Below, piece by piece: positions 1 through 7,604 of a DNA stretch of 64,000 nucleotides. The stretch is from positions 1 through 64,000 of the forward strand of contig CAWCSF010000011.1 of NCBI GenBank assembly GCA_963798195.1, in the 5' to 3' direction. The notes under the pieces were generated by a model, which worked only from the letters and a program-made list of their open reading frames with translations, searched no databases and was not told where the DNA came from. Source of the stretch: CAVSRC01 sp963798195 (GTDB lineage Bacteria; Pseudomonadota; Alphaproteobacteria; Rhizobiales; Kaistiaceae). Positions within the stretch are counted from its first letter, which is position 1, and each line of letters starts with the position of its first letter. The position numbers were made by a program, and so were the translations under genes.

Positions 1-15
1 TCCCTTGCCTTTTCG

Positions 16-780
16 TCATGCCGCCTGCTCCGCCACGTCGAACGACGACAGAGCGCGCGCCAGCCGCGCAATCCATTCCTCCTGTCCACGCAGGTCCGCG
101 ACGAGATCGTTGCGGACCTCGATCATGACATGCGGCAAGCGGCGATCTCGCCCGTGACGGCGGATCGTGTAGTCGACATTATCCTTGGCCGAGTACGGCT
201 CATTGTCGCCGACGACGAGGCCCTTTTCCGCGCGAAGCTTGGCCAGCATTGCATCGGCCACTCGGCGGTCCTCTGTTGAGATGATCCCGACGTGCCACGG
301 CCGGTCGATATTGCGGTAGCGCGGCGTGAAGGTGTGCACCGTGGCCAGAACGGTTGGCCGCATCGCCTTCACACGCGCGGCGACCAGCGTTTCCAGCGCA
401 CCGTGAAACGGCTGCCACACGGAGGCGATGCGTAGGGCGCGCGCGTCTGCCGTCAGACCGATATTGCCCGGTATCGGCGTATCCTCGGAGGTCTCCGCAA
501 CGGCATCGGGCAAGTCGAAATGGCGATTGCAGTCGACCGCGAGCCGCGAATAGCGCTGGAGCACAAGATCGCCGCCGAGCCGCGCGACGAGGCCCGCGGC
601 GATCGCGGCGGCGCCGGGGTCCCATGCGATATGCCGATCGAGATCGGTGGCGGAGAGCCCCAGTGTGCCGAGGGAGCGCGGCAAAACGTTGGATGCGTGC
701 TCGCAAACGAAGACGAAGGGGCCCTGCCCCTCGCGGACTTCCACCGCTGGCAACTCGTCGGCCCCGAGCAGCGCGCCCAT
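16..780 (-). CDS. N-formylglutamate amidohydrolase family protein
   Basis: About 254 residues. The protein matches the N-formylglutamate amidohydrolase (HutG-like) fold: an early FVCEHASN segment, then HIAWDPGA, then DCNRHFDLP, with a later TVHTFTPRY and MIEVRNDL. In the family these His, Asp and Glu residues hold the metal that hydrolyses N-formyl-glutamate or related N-acyl amino acids. The reading frame is open to 996, but the added N-terminus is unrelated to the family, so I start at the ATG at 780 (MGALLGADE). No other histidine-degradation gene is present, so the substrate is uncertain. It is transcribed divergently from the RpiR regulator, which may control it. Confidence 0.85.
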   Translation of the reverse strand: MGALLGADELPAVEVREGQGPFVFVCEHASNVLPRSLGTLGLSATDLDRHIAWDPGAAAIAAGLVARLGGDLVLQRYSRLAVDCNRHFDLPDAVAETSEDTPIPGNIGLTADARALRIASVWQPFHGALETLVAARVKAMRPTVLATVHTFTPRYRNIDRPWHVGIISTEDRRVADAMLAKLRAEKGLVVGDNEPYSAKDNVDYTIRRHGRDRRLPHVMIEVRNDLVADLRGQEEWIARLARALSSFDVAEQAA

Positions 781-884
781 CGCAAGCCCCCCCGCGCAAA
801 TGGTCCGTTGCGAATTCCCCCTCGCACGACCGTAGCGACTGGAATATACGTTACAAGACTGGCGGCTTTCATCAAGGCTGAAAT

Positions 885-1772
885 ATGCGCATCGCTCGCT
901 CACGACCAAGGCAGCGACCCCGCATGCGCACAGCGGAGGCCACGCAGGCCCCCTCGATCGCAGAACGCATTCGCCGCGATCTCGGCACCATGACACCCAA
1001 CGAAAAACGCGCCGCGCATCGCCTGCTCGCCGACTATCCCGTCGCAGGGCTGGAGACCGTCGCCCGCTTTGGCGAAGCCGCGGGCGTAAGCGCGCCGACG
1101 GTGCTGCGCATGATCGCCAAGCTCGGCTTCCCCAGCTATGGCGCGTTCCAGGACGGCCTGCGCGGCGAACTGGCGGCGCAACGCGAGACGCCGCTCACCA
1201 AGGGCGGCGACATGGGCAAGGGCGACCGGCTGGCCCGCTTCGCCGAAGCAGCTGCTGCCAACATCCGCGCCACGGAAACCAACGTCGCGCGCGGTGAATT
1301 CAACGCGGCGGTGAAGCTGCTCGCCGACCGCAAGCGGCCAGTGCATGTGCTCGGCGGGCGGTTCACGGATCCGATCGCGGCATACCTCGTCGCCCATCTT
1401 CGCGTGCTGAGGCCCTTCGCACGCCACATCGGCGGCGACCGGCAGGGGCGGCTTGACCAGTTGCTCGACATCGGCAAGCGCGACGTCTTCGTCTTCTTCG
1501 ATATCCGCCGCTATTCCGACGACATCGCCGAACTGGCAGACCTCGCCGCCAGCCGCGGCGCCACGGTCGTTCTCATCACCGACCAATGGCTATCGCCGGT
1601 GTCGCGCGTCGCCCGCCACGTGCTGCCAGCGCATGTCGTGGCGCCATCGGTGTGGGATTCTTCGGCCGGGCTGCTGCTGCTCGTCGAGGCGCTGCTTTCG
1701 GCAGTCGCGAGCGAACTGGGCACTGGCGCGCGGCAGCGCCTGACTGCTGTCGAGAAACTGCGCCGGCGCTAG
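885..1772 (+). CDS. RpiR/MurR family transcriptional regulator
   Basis: 295 residues. The N-terminal third is an RpiR-type helix-turn-helix (MTPNEKRAAHRLL followed by a recognition helix around VSAPTVLRMIAKLGF). The C-terminal part is a SIS sugar-phosphate binding domain (VHVLGGRFTDPIAAYLV, then DVFVFFDIRRYSDD). An AAGG sits seven bases before the ATG at 885; ATG 924 is an alternative start that would remove an arginine-rich stretch. SIS-type regulators usually sense sugar phosphates or amino-sugar metabolites. The divergent amidohydrolase is the likeliest target. The 3' end overlaps by 4 bp, tail to tail, the stop of the reductase gene on the other strand. Confidence 0.9.
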   Translation: MRIARSRPRQRPRMRTAEATQAPSIAERIRRDLGTMTPNEKRAAHRLLADYPVAGLETVARFGEAAGVSAPTVLRMIAKLGFPSYGAFQDGLRGELAAQRETPLTKGGDMGKGDRLARFAEAAAANIRATETNVARGEFNAAVKLLADRKRPVHVLGGRFTDPIAAYLVAHLRVLRPFARHIGGDRQGRLDQLLDIGKRDVFVFFDIRRYSDDIAELADLAASRGATVVLITDQWLSPVSRVARHVLPAHVVAPSVWDSSAGLLLLVEALLSAVASELGTGARQRLTAVEKLRRR

Positions 1773-2671
1773 CCGGCCGCGCGGGTAATCTCGCCGTAGA
1801 GCTGCGACAGAGTTTCGGCGATGAAGACGCCGGTCTTGTCGACCCCTCCGAACGGAAAGAAATGCAGCGCGATGCTCTTGGCTGGCTCTGTCGCCAAGCC
1901 GATCGCCAGCTCGCGCAGGATGTCGTCGGGTCGCGTATCGCCAAACAAGCGACCGACCATGTTCGTCCGCATGCGGAGCGTACGCAGCGAATTGCCGATA
2001 CCACAACGGATGGCGAACTTGATCAGCGTGGCCAGCGATGCCGGACCGGCGATGCCGATCCGCACTGGATCTGAAATGCCGGCGGCGCGGATGCCCGCCA
2101 ACCACGCGACGATCGGCTCCACTTCGAAGGCGAACTGCGTGACCACGAAGAAATCCAGGCCCGCTTTCGCGGCGACGTCACGCTTTGCGACAAGGGCCTG
2201 CTCCAGCACATCGCGCGCCACCAGGGGATGCCCTTCCGGATGACCGGCGACACCGACAGCGCGAATACCACTCGCTTCGAATAGCCCGGTCGCCAGCACA
2301 TCGAGGCTCGACGCAAACGGACCTGCCGGCTTCGGTCGATCGCCGGCAATGATGAGCACACGCGTGACATCTGCCTCACGCACGACGCGCGACAGATAGT
2401 CCTCCAGCGTGGCCCGATCGGCGATGCTGCGGGCCGAGACGTGCGGCACCGGCATGAAGCCCGCGCGGCGTACCCAGGCTGCCGTCTTGACGACATCGCG
2501 GTGATCGCCATTCGGGAGGAAGTTGATGTAGACCTCGGTGCCCGGATCGAACTGATCCTTCAGCGCCTCGATGGCATGCGGACGCGCCGGGGCGATCTCG
2601 ATCGAGGCACGGCCGAGCAAATCGACGAGGAGAGGAGCGAAGGCGGCGCCACGGTGTCCCATGGTCGCCAC
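1769..2671 (-). CDS. methylenetetrahydrofolate reductase-like protein
   Basis: 300 residues, the length of a bacterial MetF. It has the family's N-terminal SIEIAPAR strand (SFEFFPP in classical MetF), a VLIIAGDRPKP segment, a FFVVTQFAFEVE segment equivalent to the FITQ motif, IGIAGPAS, and a C-terminal HFFPFGG. MetF reduces 5,10-methylene-THF to 5-methyl-THF with FAD. Start is GTG at 2671; ATG 2662 is an alternative. The start lies one base after the stop of the methyltransferase gene, which implies translational coupling. Divergence from MetF suggests a pathway-specific one-carbon role (inference). Confidence 0.85.
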   Translation of the reverse strand: MATMGHRGAAFAPLLVDLLGRASIEIAPARPHAIEALKDQFDPGTEVYINFLPNGDHRDVVKTAAWVRRAGFMPVPHVSARSIADRATLEDYLSRVVREADVTRVLIIAGDRPKPAGPFASSLDVLATGLFEASGIRAVGVAGHPEGHPLVARDVLEQALVAKRDVAAKAGLDFFVVTQFAFEVEPIVAWLAGIRAAGISDPVRIGIAGPASLATLIKFAIRCGIGNSLRTLRMRTNMVGRLFGDTRPDDILRELAIGLATEPAKSIALHFFPFGGVDKTGVFIAETLSQLYGEITRAAG

Positions 2672-2672
2672 G

Positions 2673-4070
2673 TCAATCGCGCCGTCGGGAAATGACGAAG
2701 GACTCGTCGAGGAACCAGAGGCCGCCGTGGCGGTGCAGGACCTCGGACGTCGCCTCGATGTAGGCGCCGGACTTCACCACGTTGTCGAGGCGCTCGTCGG
2801 GAATCTGCGCAACGTAGATCGCCGCGTTCCACGCAGCAAAGAGCGTTGACGTTCCGATCGGCCCGCTTACCTCGTTGGGCAGCGTGTGCATGTCGTAGCG
2901 GAAGATCGAGCGCGCGTCCGAATAAGCGTTGAAGTTGTAGTCGCGGCGGGCGTTGCCGAGCTCATGCTTGACCGCATCGAGGACGGCATGACGGCCACTC
3001 TGGAAAGGTTGCTCGTCCGGCCAGATACGGTTGATGATTTCCATGCCGGGATCGTGGCCATGCGAATGGATGGCGATGAGCCGCCCGCCGGGCCCGAGCG
3101 CGCGGGTGAGCGGCGCGACGACGCGCTTTGCCTTGAACTCGGCCGGCACGCGGGCGCGATAGGGCTGCGAGGCGATGACGAGGTCGTAGTCCGCCTCGGC
3201 GCGACCGAGCCGCGGGATGATCGAATCGAGCAGGAAGCGATGGTCCTGCCGGTAGAGCACCAGCACGACCGGCTTCTCGTAGACCGGATTGCCGGATTTC
3301 GGGCTCGCCTTGGCTTTCCAGTTGCGCGCCAGGAACGGCTGCAGATCGGCGATCTGCTCCTCGAAGTGATGCGAGGACGTGCCGCTCAGGCCGACCTCGT
3401 GCCAGACCATGCTGGCCGCCATTTCGGGCGACGTCACCCGCAGCCATGGCGCTTCCGAATAGAACATGTTGGTGAGAACCACGACCGTCGCCGGATGCTC
3501 GCAGAATTGGTCGGGCAGCTTGTCCAGCGTGAGACGAATATCCTCAAGGCTGATCTCCTTCCCGACGACGTGGAAAGGCATGGTCGGGAAGCGCGCGTGC
3601 ATGGCGCGCATGACGCGGGCGAGCACCGTGCCATCGCCGACGCCGGCGTCGAACAGGCGGAACGCAGGCGGCCGCGGCCGCACGTTGGCGAGTTCCTCGG
3701 AAACACGGTTAGCCACGACCTGCTTCTCGCCGCAGGTGGTGACGAAGAGCAGATACTTCTGGCGATTGTCGAAGAAGCGGAAGTTGCGGCGCTGGTCCTC
3801 CGGACCGGCGGAGGGAAGGATCGATCCGCTGAGATCGACCGAAGGCAGGCGTCCGCGCAGGACGGACCGACTCGCGCCGCCGGGCTCGACTGGGTGCGTC
3901 GCCACGTAGGAGCGAACGCGTTCAAGAGTGCGGGTGGTGATGCGACCACCATCGCGCAGGCGCGCGATCAGCTTGCCGTCGTTGACGGCGAGACGCCCAA
4001 AGGTCGATTCGGCAAGACCCGCCTCCCGGCAGTATTCGCCGACCTCGCGCAGCAGGTCGATGGCTTGCAT
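2673..4070 (-). CDS. SAM-dependent methyltransferase with N-terminal HTH-like domain
   Basis: 465 residues from the ATG at 4070; the frame runs on to 4154 but the extra part does not look coding. Residues 1-60 form a small helical domain (AESTFGRLAVNDGKLI then RTLERVRSYV) that resembles a stand-alone helix-turn-helix domain common in rhizobia. The rest is a Rossmann methyltransferase with motif I FDAGVGDGTVLARV near residue 138. A later LGPGGRLIAIHSHGHDPGMEI matches motif V/VI. The methyl acceptor is unknown. It is followed at one base by a MetF-like gene, so 5-methyl-THF supply and SAM-dependent methylation may be linked. Confidence 0.7.
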   Translation of the reverse strand: MQAIDLLREVGEYCREAGLAESTFGRLAVNDGKLIARLRDGGRITTRTLERVRSYVATHPVEPGGASRSVLRGRLPSVDLSGSILPSAGPEDQRRNFRFFDNRQKYLLFVTTCGEKQVVANRVSEELANVRPRPPAFRLFDAGVGDGTVLARVMRAMHARFPTMPFHVVGKEISLEDIRLTLDKLPDQFCEHPATVVVLTNMFYSEAPWLRVTSPEMAASMVWHEVGLSGTSSHHFEEQIADLQPFLARNWKAKASPKSGNPVYEKPVVLVLYRQDHRFLLDSIIPRLGRAEADYDLVIASQPYRARVPAEFKAKRVVAPLTRALGPGGRLIAIHSHGHDPGMEIINRIWPDEQPFQSGRHAVLDAVKHELGNARRDYNFNAYSDARSIFRYDMHTLPNEVSGPIGTSTLFAAWNAAIYVAQIPDERLDNVVKSGAYIEATSEVLHRHGGLWFLDESFVISRRRD

Positions 4071-4363
4071 GAACGGTCTCCCTGCCCGATCACATGTCGT
4101 CCGGAAAGGCACCTCGTCAACCACAATTCGTCCCATTAAGGGAGTGGGCGGCAAGTGGGAAGCTCAAGATATCGGCCGATCTTGGCGCTGCGGCAGTCCC
4201 GAAAGGGAGGATTCCCACGAAATAGCCCATTTCCTGCTGGCCCCTGTCGCGGACCGCTCAAACCGCTCTTACACAGACGTGACATGACAGTGAGGCGGGC
4301 CGTACCCTAAAGCCTGTCCGCGGTGCCGCATTTCCCGGCGACCACAATCGAGGGCCGAAAAAC

Positions 4364-5263
4364 GTGGCGAAGACCAGCCAGACCGTTGCGAAGAAGCGAT
4401 CGATCGCGTCGAAAATGCCGTGGAACGACAAGGCCGGCCGCTTCTCGCCGCTCAAGACATTGACGCTTGTTCTGGTCTCGCTGCCGGCACTCTGGCTGCT
4501 CTACCGCACGCTCTTCATCGGATTGGGCGCGCGCCCGCTCAACGAGGCGACCCACCGCGTCGGCGACTGGACCGTGTACTTCCTGCTGATCACGCTCGCC
4601 ATCACGCCGGCGCGGCGCCTGCTCGACTGGAGCAAGCTGATCCAGATTCGCCGCATCCTCGGACTATCGGCGCTGACCTACATCCTCATCCACTTCACGC
4701 TCTACATCGTCGACTCGCGCGGGGATCTATTCTTCGTCGGGACCGAGATTGTACTCCGTGTCTACCTCACGATCGGATTCACCGCTCTGCTCGGCCTGGT
4801 TGCCCTGGGCGTCACGTCGACCGACGGCATGGTCCGTCGTATGGGCGGCAAGGCGTGGAACAGGCTGCACCAGCTCATCTACATCATCATGCCGCTGGCG
4901 ATCCTGCACTACTACATGCAGTCAAAGGTGGACGTGACGCAGCCTGTGCTGATGTCGGGCTTCTACTTCTGGCTGATGGGCTACAGGATCATGGCCCGAT
5001 ACGGATACAAGCAGGGCCTGATTCCCTTGCTCACTCTGGCGCTCGCCGCTGGACTTCTGACCGCGCTCACGGAGGCGACCTGGTATGGCGTCGCCACCGG
5101 AATCGGCTTCAGACGGGTGATTCTCGCCAACCTCAGTTTTGCCTACAAGATTAGTCCGGCGTGGTGGGTTTTTGCCACAGGCGTCGCCGTCGCGATAATC
5201 GCAGAAATCCGCCAAAGAATGAGCAGTATGCGACCCCAAACACGCACTGTCAGGGCTGCTTGA
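4364..5263 (+). CDS. msrQ: haem-binding membrane subunit MsrQ-like
   Basis: 299 residues from a GTG with GAGGG upstream; ATG 4415 is an alternative. Six or so membrane segments of the ferric-reductase type are visible (TLVLVSLPALWLLY, WTVYFLLITLAIT, ILGLSALTYILIHFTLYIV and others). Histidines in NEATHRVGDW, LIHFTLY and LHQLIYIIMPLAILHYY match the haem ligands of MsrQ/YedZ. MsrQ passes quinol electrons to the periplasmic molybdoenzyme MsrP, which repairs methionine sulfoxide in envelope proteins. The usual msrP partner is not beside it. Confidence 0.85.
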   Translation: MAKTSQTVAKKRSIASKMPWNDKAGRFSPLKTLTLVLVSLPALWLLYRTLFIGLGARPLNEATHRVGDWTVYFLLITLAITPARRLLDWSKLIQIRRILGLSALTYILIHFTLYIVDSRGDLFFVGTEIVLRVYLTIGFTALLGLVALGVTSTDGMVRRMGGKAWNRLHQLIYIIMPLAILHYYMQSKVDVTQPVLMSGFYFWLMGYRIMARYGYKQGLIPLLTLALAAGLLTALTEATWYGVATGIGFRRVILANLSFAYKISPAWWVFATGVAVAIIAEIRQRMSSMRPQTRTVRAA

Positions 5264-5328
5264 CACACATCGCGACGCTCTTCACAACTGGCGACGGTTC
5301 AAGTCGGGACCAACAGGAGGACGGGCTT

Positions 5329-5589
5329 ATGAAGAAGGTCGCTGCAATTATGATTGTCGGCGCATCCCTGGCCGGCTGCTCAACCTATCCGGCGACCCAG
5401 CATGAGAAGGTCGTTCACGGCGCGATCATCGGCGGTGTCGTTGGTGGTGTGGTTGGCGGCGTAGCGACGGGCGGTAGCGCCGGCGGCATTCTCGTCGGTG
5501 CCGGTATCGGCGCAGCTGCTGGCGCGGCGATCGCCGCTCATCATCCGGGCTGGGGTCACCCGGCGGCTCCGACCTACTACAAGTACTAG
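5329..5589 (+). CDS. small glycine-zipper lipoprotein
   Basis: 86 residues. An AGGAGG Shine-Dalgarno at about 5315-5320 sets the ATG at 5329. The signal peptide ends in the lipobox LAGC, so lipidation at the cysteine near residue 18 is expected. After that the protein is almost all a glycine-zipper (IIGGVVGGVVGGVATGG, then VGAGIGAAAGAAI) and ends in a His/Pro/Tyr-rich tail. Such proteins are outer-membrane lipoproteins of the YmgG/SlyB glycine-zipper kind. The exact role is unknown. It has its own terminator at 5680-5713. Confidence 0.85.
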   Translation: MKKVAAIMIVGASLAGCSTYPATQHEKVVHGAIIGGVVGGVVGGVATGGSAGGILVGAGIGAAAGAAIAAHHPGWGHPAAPTYYKY

Positions 5590-5634
5590 TAGGTAACCGG
5601 GATCTTCGGGTCCCGGGCTGGGGTCAAACAACGG

Positions 5635-5651
5635 CCGGGCCTTTGGCCCGG
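5635..5651 (+). terminator. short GC hairpin after the lipoprotein gene
   Basis: Perfect 7-bp stem CCGGGCC/GGCCCGG around a TTT loop, 46 bp after the lipoprotein stop codon. There is no T-run, so it may act as an mRNA 3'-end stabiliser ahead of the stronger terminator. Confidence 0.4.
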
Positions 5652-5679
5652 TCTTCACCGTGAAGCGTTAGTAACAACG

Positions 5680-5713
5680 GCCGACGCTCCTGTGGGAGCG
5701 GCGGCTTTTGTTG
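5680..5713 (+). terminator. intrinsic terminator
   Basis: Stem GCCG-a-CGCTCC (5680-5690) pairs with GGAGCG-g-CGGC (5695-5705) across a four-base loop, and is followed by TTTTGTTGTT. This is a standard Rho-independent terminator for the lipoprotein transcript. Confidence 0.75.
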
Positions 5714-5934
5714 TTGCGCTTTCTTATTTCGATTTCCGATGCCGCTGATCTGCGAACAGGGTGGATTTTCTGCGCCAACGGACACCACAAAACAGCGCAA
5801 TTTTCAGGCCCGCCTCCTATATTGATGCCAGTTGATTTCAGAGACCAAAATCCGCGGCGGACAAGGTCGCCCTGCCCACGTCCCTGATGCACTGTGGTTC
5901 ACGGCGCGGGCATCAAGTACCGGGGGAGTTCTTC

Positions 5935-6936
5935 ATGACACTGGACACCAGACAGATCGGCCGAACCGGACTGCAAGTCACCACGCTTGGCCTGGGCGGC
6001 GCCACGCTCGGCGGCAACATGAATCGGGTAACCGATGCCGACGCGCGCATGATCGTCCTCGCCGCCTACGACAGCGGCGTTCGCTATTTCGATACGGCGC
6101 CTTACTACGGCCTTGGCCGATCCGAGCACGTCATGGGGGACGAACTGCGTGACCGGAAAGACTGGGTGCTGTCCACCAAAGTCGGTCGCCTGCTCAAGCC
6201 TCGGCGCGATCCGAATGCCGCCACCGATGGCTGGAAGGATCCCTTCCCGTTCGAGCTGGTCTACGATTACACCTACGACGCGATCATGCGCTCCTACGAG
6301 GACAGCCAGCAGCGGTTGGGCCTCAATCGAATCGACATCGTCTATATCCACGATGTCGACGTCGCGACCCACAAGACGGTCGAGCGCCAACAGCTCATGT
6401 TTCGCACCGCGATGGAGAGCGGCTACCGGGCGCTCGACGAGTTGCGCAGCAGCGGCGACATCAAGGCGATCGGCCTCGGCGTCAACGAGGCGAAGCCGAT
6501 CGCCGACGCCCTACAGCATGGCACCTGGGACGCGTTCCTGCTTGCCGGGCGCTATACGCTGCTTGAACAGCAAACGCTGCACGATCTGCTGCCGGCGGTT
6601 CAGAAGCACGGCGCCTCGATCGTCATCGGCGGGCCGTTCAATTCCGGCGTGCTCGCCGGTCGCGAGACCTTCGACTACCATCAGGCGCCGCCGGACGTGA
6701 TCGAACGCGTTGCCGGCCTGAAGCGCGTCACCGATGCGCACAAAGTGCCGCTCCCGGCCGCGGCCCTGCAATTTCCGCTCGCCCATCCCGTCGTTGCCAG
6801 CGTCATCCCCGGGCCGCGTTCCGCCGATGAGTTCAACCAGATACTCGCGTGGCGCGACATGAAGATCCCTGCCGCGCTCTGGAGCGACCTCAAGGGTGAG
6901 GGCCTGCTGGACCAGGACGCGCCGACACCGGGCTAA
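5935..6936 (+). CDS. aldo/keto reductase (aldose dehydrogenase-like)
   Basis: 333 residues from ATG 5935, where similarity begins (TRQIGRTGLQVTTLGLGGA). Catalytic tetrad residues are in place: the Asp/Tyr in FDTAPYYGLGRSE, a lysine in LSTKVGR and a histidine in VYIHDVD. The long DPNAATDGWKDPFPFE insertion is typical of the L-fucose/D-threo-aldose 1-dehydrogenase and pyridoxal 4-dehydrogenase subgroup. It probably oxidises an aldose or aldehyde with NAD(P). The terC gene follows after 11 bp, so the two may be co-transcribed. Confidence 0.85.
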   Translation: MTLDTRQIGRTGLQVTTLGLGGATLGGNMNRVTDADARMIVLAAYDSGVRYFDTAPYYGLGRSEHVMGDELRDRKDWVLSTKVGRLLKPRRDPNAATDGWKDPFPFELVYDYTYDAIMRSYEDSQQRLGLNRIDIVYIHDVDVATHKTVERQQLMFRTAMESGYRALDELRSSGDIKAIGLGVNEAKPIADALQHGTWDAFLLAGRYTLLEQQTLHDLLPAVQKHGASIVIGGPFNSGVLAGRETFDYHQAPPDVIERVAGLKRVTDAHKVPLPAAALQFPLAHPVVASVIPGPRSADEFNQILAWRDMKIPAALWSDLKGEGLLDQDAPTPG

Positions 6937-6947
6937 CTGGCCGCTGC

Positions 6948-7604
6948 ATGATCACATCCGCCCTCACCGCGCTCGTCACCGTCATCCTCATCGACCTCGT
7001 TCTGGCCGGGGACAACGCGGTCGTCGTCGGCATGGCTGCCGCCGGCCTGCCGAAGGAGATGCGCCGAAAGGCCATCGTCTACGGCATCGCGGCAGCGGCA
7101 ATCCTGCGCATCATCTTCGCGCTTTTCACGACGCAGCTACTCGAGATCATTCCGCTGGTCATCGCCGGCGGACTGCTGCTGCTTTGGGTCGCCTGGAAAC
7201 TGTGGCGCGAGATCAGGGCCGGCAACTACACCCACGACGACGATCAGGACCTCACATCCGGCGACGGAGCAAGCACGGCGTCGGCCGTTCGACCCAAGAC
7301 GCTCAAACAGGCGCTGACCCAGATCATCATCGCAGACGTTTCGATGTCGCTCGACAATGTGATCGCCGTGGCCGGATCCGCCCGCCACCATCCCTGGGTG
7401 CTGGTCATCGGACTACTGCTTTCGATCGCGTTGATGGGCGCGGCCGCAACGCTGATCGCGCGCATGCTCAAGACGTATCCCTGGATCGCCTATGTCGGCC
7501 TGGTGCTGATCGTCTGGGTGGCGCTGAAAATGATCTGGGAAGGCGCGCACCAGATGGCCGCCGCTGCGGCCAATGGCACGCCCCTCATTCCAGGACTCGG
7601 CTAG
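6948..7604 (+). CDS. TerC family integral membrane protein (YjbE-like)
   Basis: 218 residues with about seven membrane segments. The TerC signature acidic residues appear twice: VILIDLVLAGDNAVVVG near the N-terminus and IIIADVSMSLDNVIAVAG in the second half. TerC/Alx proteins are linked to metal-ion (manganese, calcium) homeostasis and tellurium resistance; the transported ion here is inferred only. The stop codon overlaps the stop of the dehydratase gene on the other strand by 4 bp. Confidence 0.9.
   Translation: MITSALTALVTVILIDLVLAGDNAVVVGMAAAGLPKEMRRKAIVYGIAAAAILRIIFALFTTQLLEIIPLVIAGGLLLLWVAWKLWREIRAGNYTHDDDQDLTSGDGASTASAVRPKTLKQALTQIIIADVSMSLDNVIAVAGSARHHPWVLVIGLLLSIALMGAAATLIARMLKTYPWIAYVGLVLIVWVALKMIWEGAHQMAAAAANGTPLIPGLG

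Larger units (their letters stand above)
5590..5934. other. intergenic region holding terminators and a promoter area
   Basis: 345 bp without a convincing gene. The first part holds two hairpins (5635-5651 and 5680-5705), the second with a T-rich tail. The remainder is AT-richer than the flanks and probably contains the promoter of the aldo/keto reductase; a TATATT at 5818-5823 could be a -10 box but no good -35 accompanies it. A 74-codon minus-strand frame here runs across the terminator and is rejected. Confidence 0.5.

Noticed and set aside
5668..5892. 74-codon minus-strand frame
   Set aside because: It runs through the terminator hairpin and shows no family similarity.
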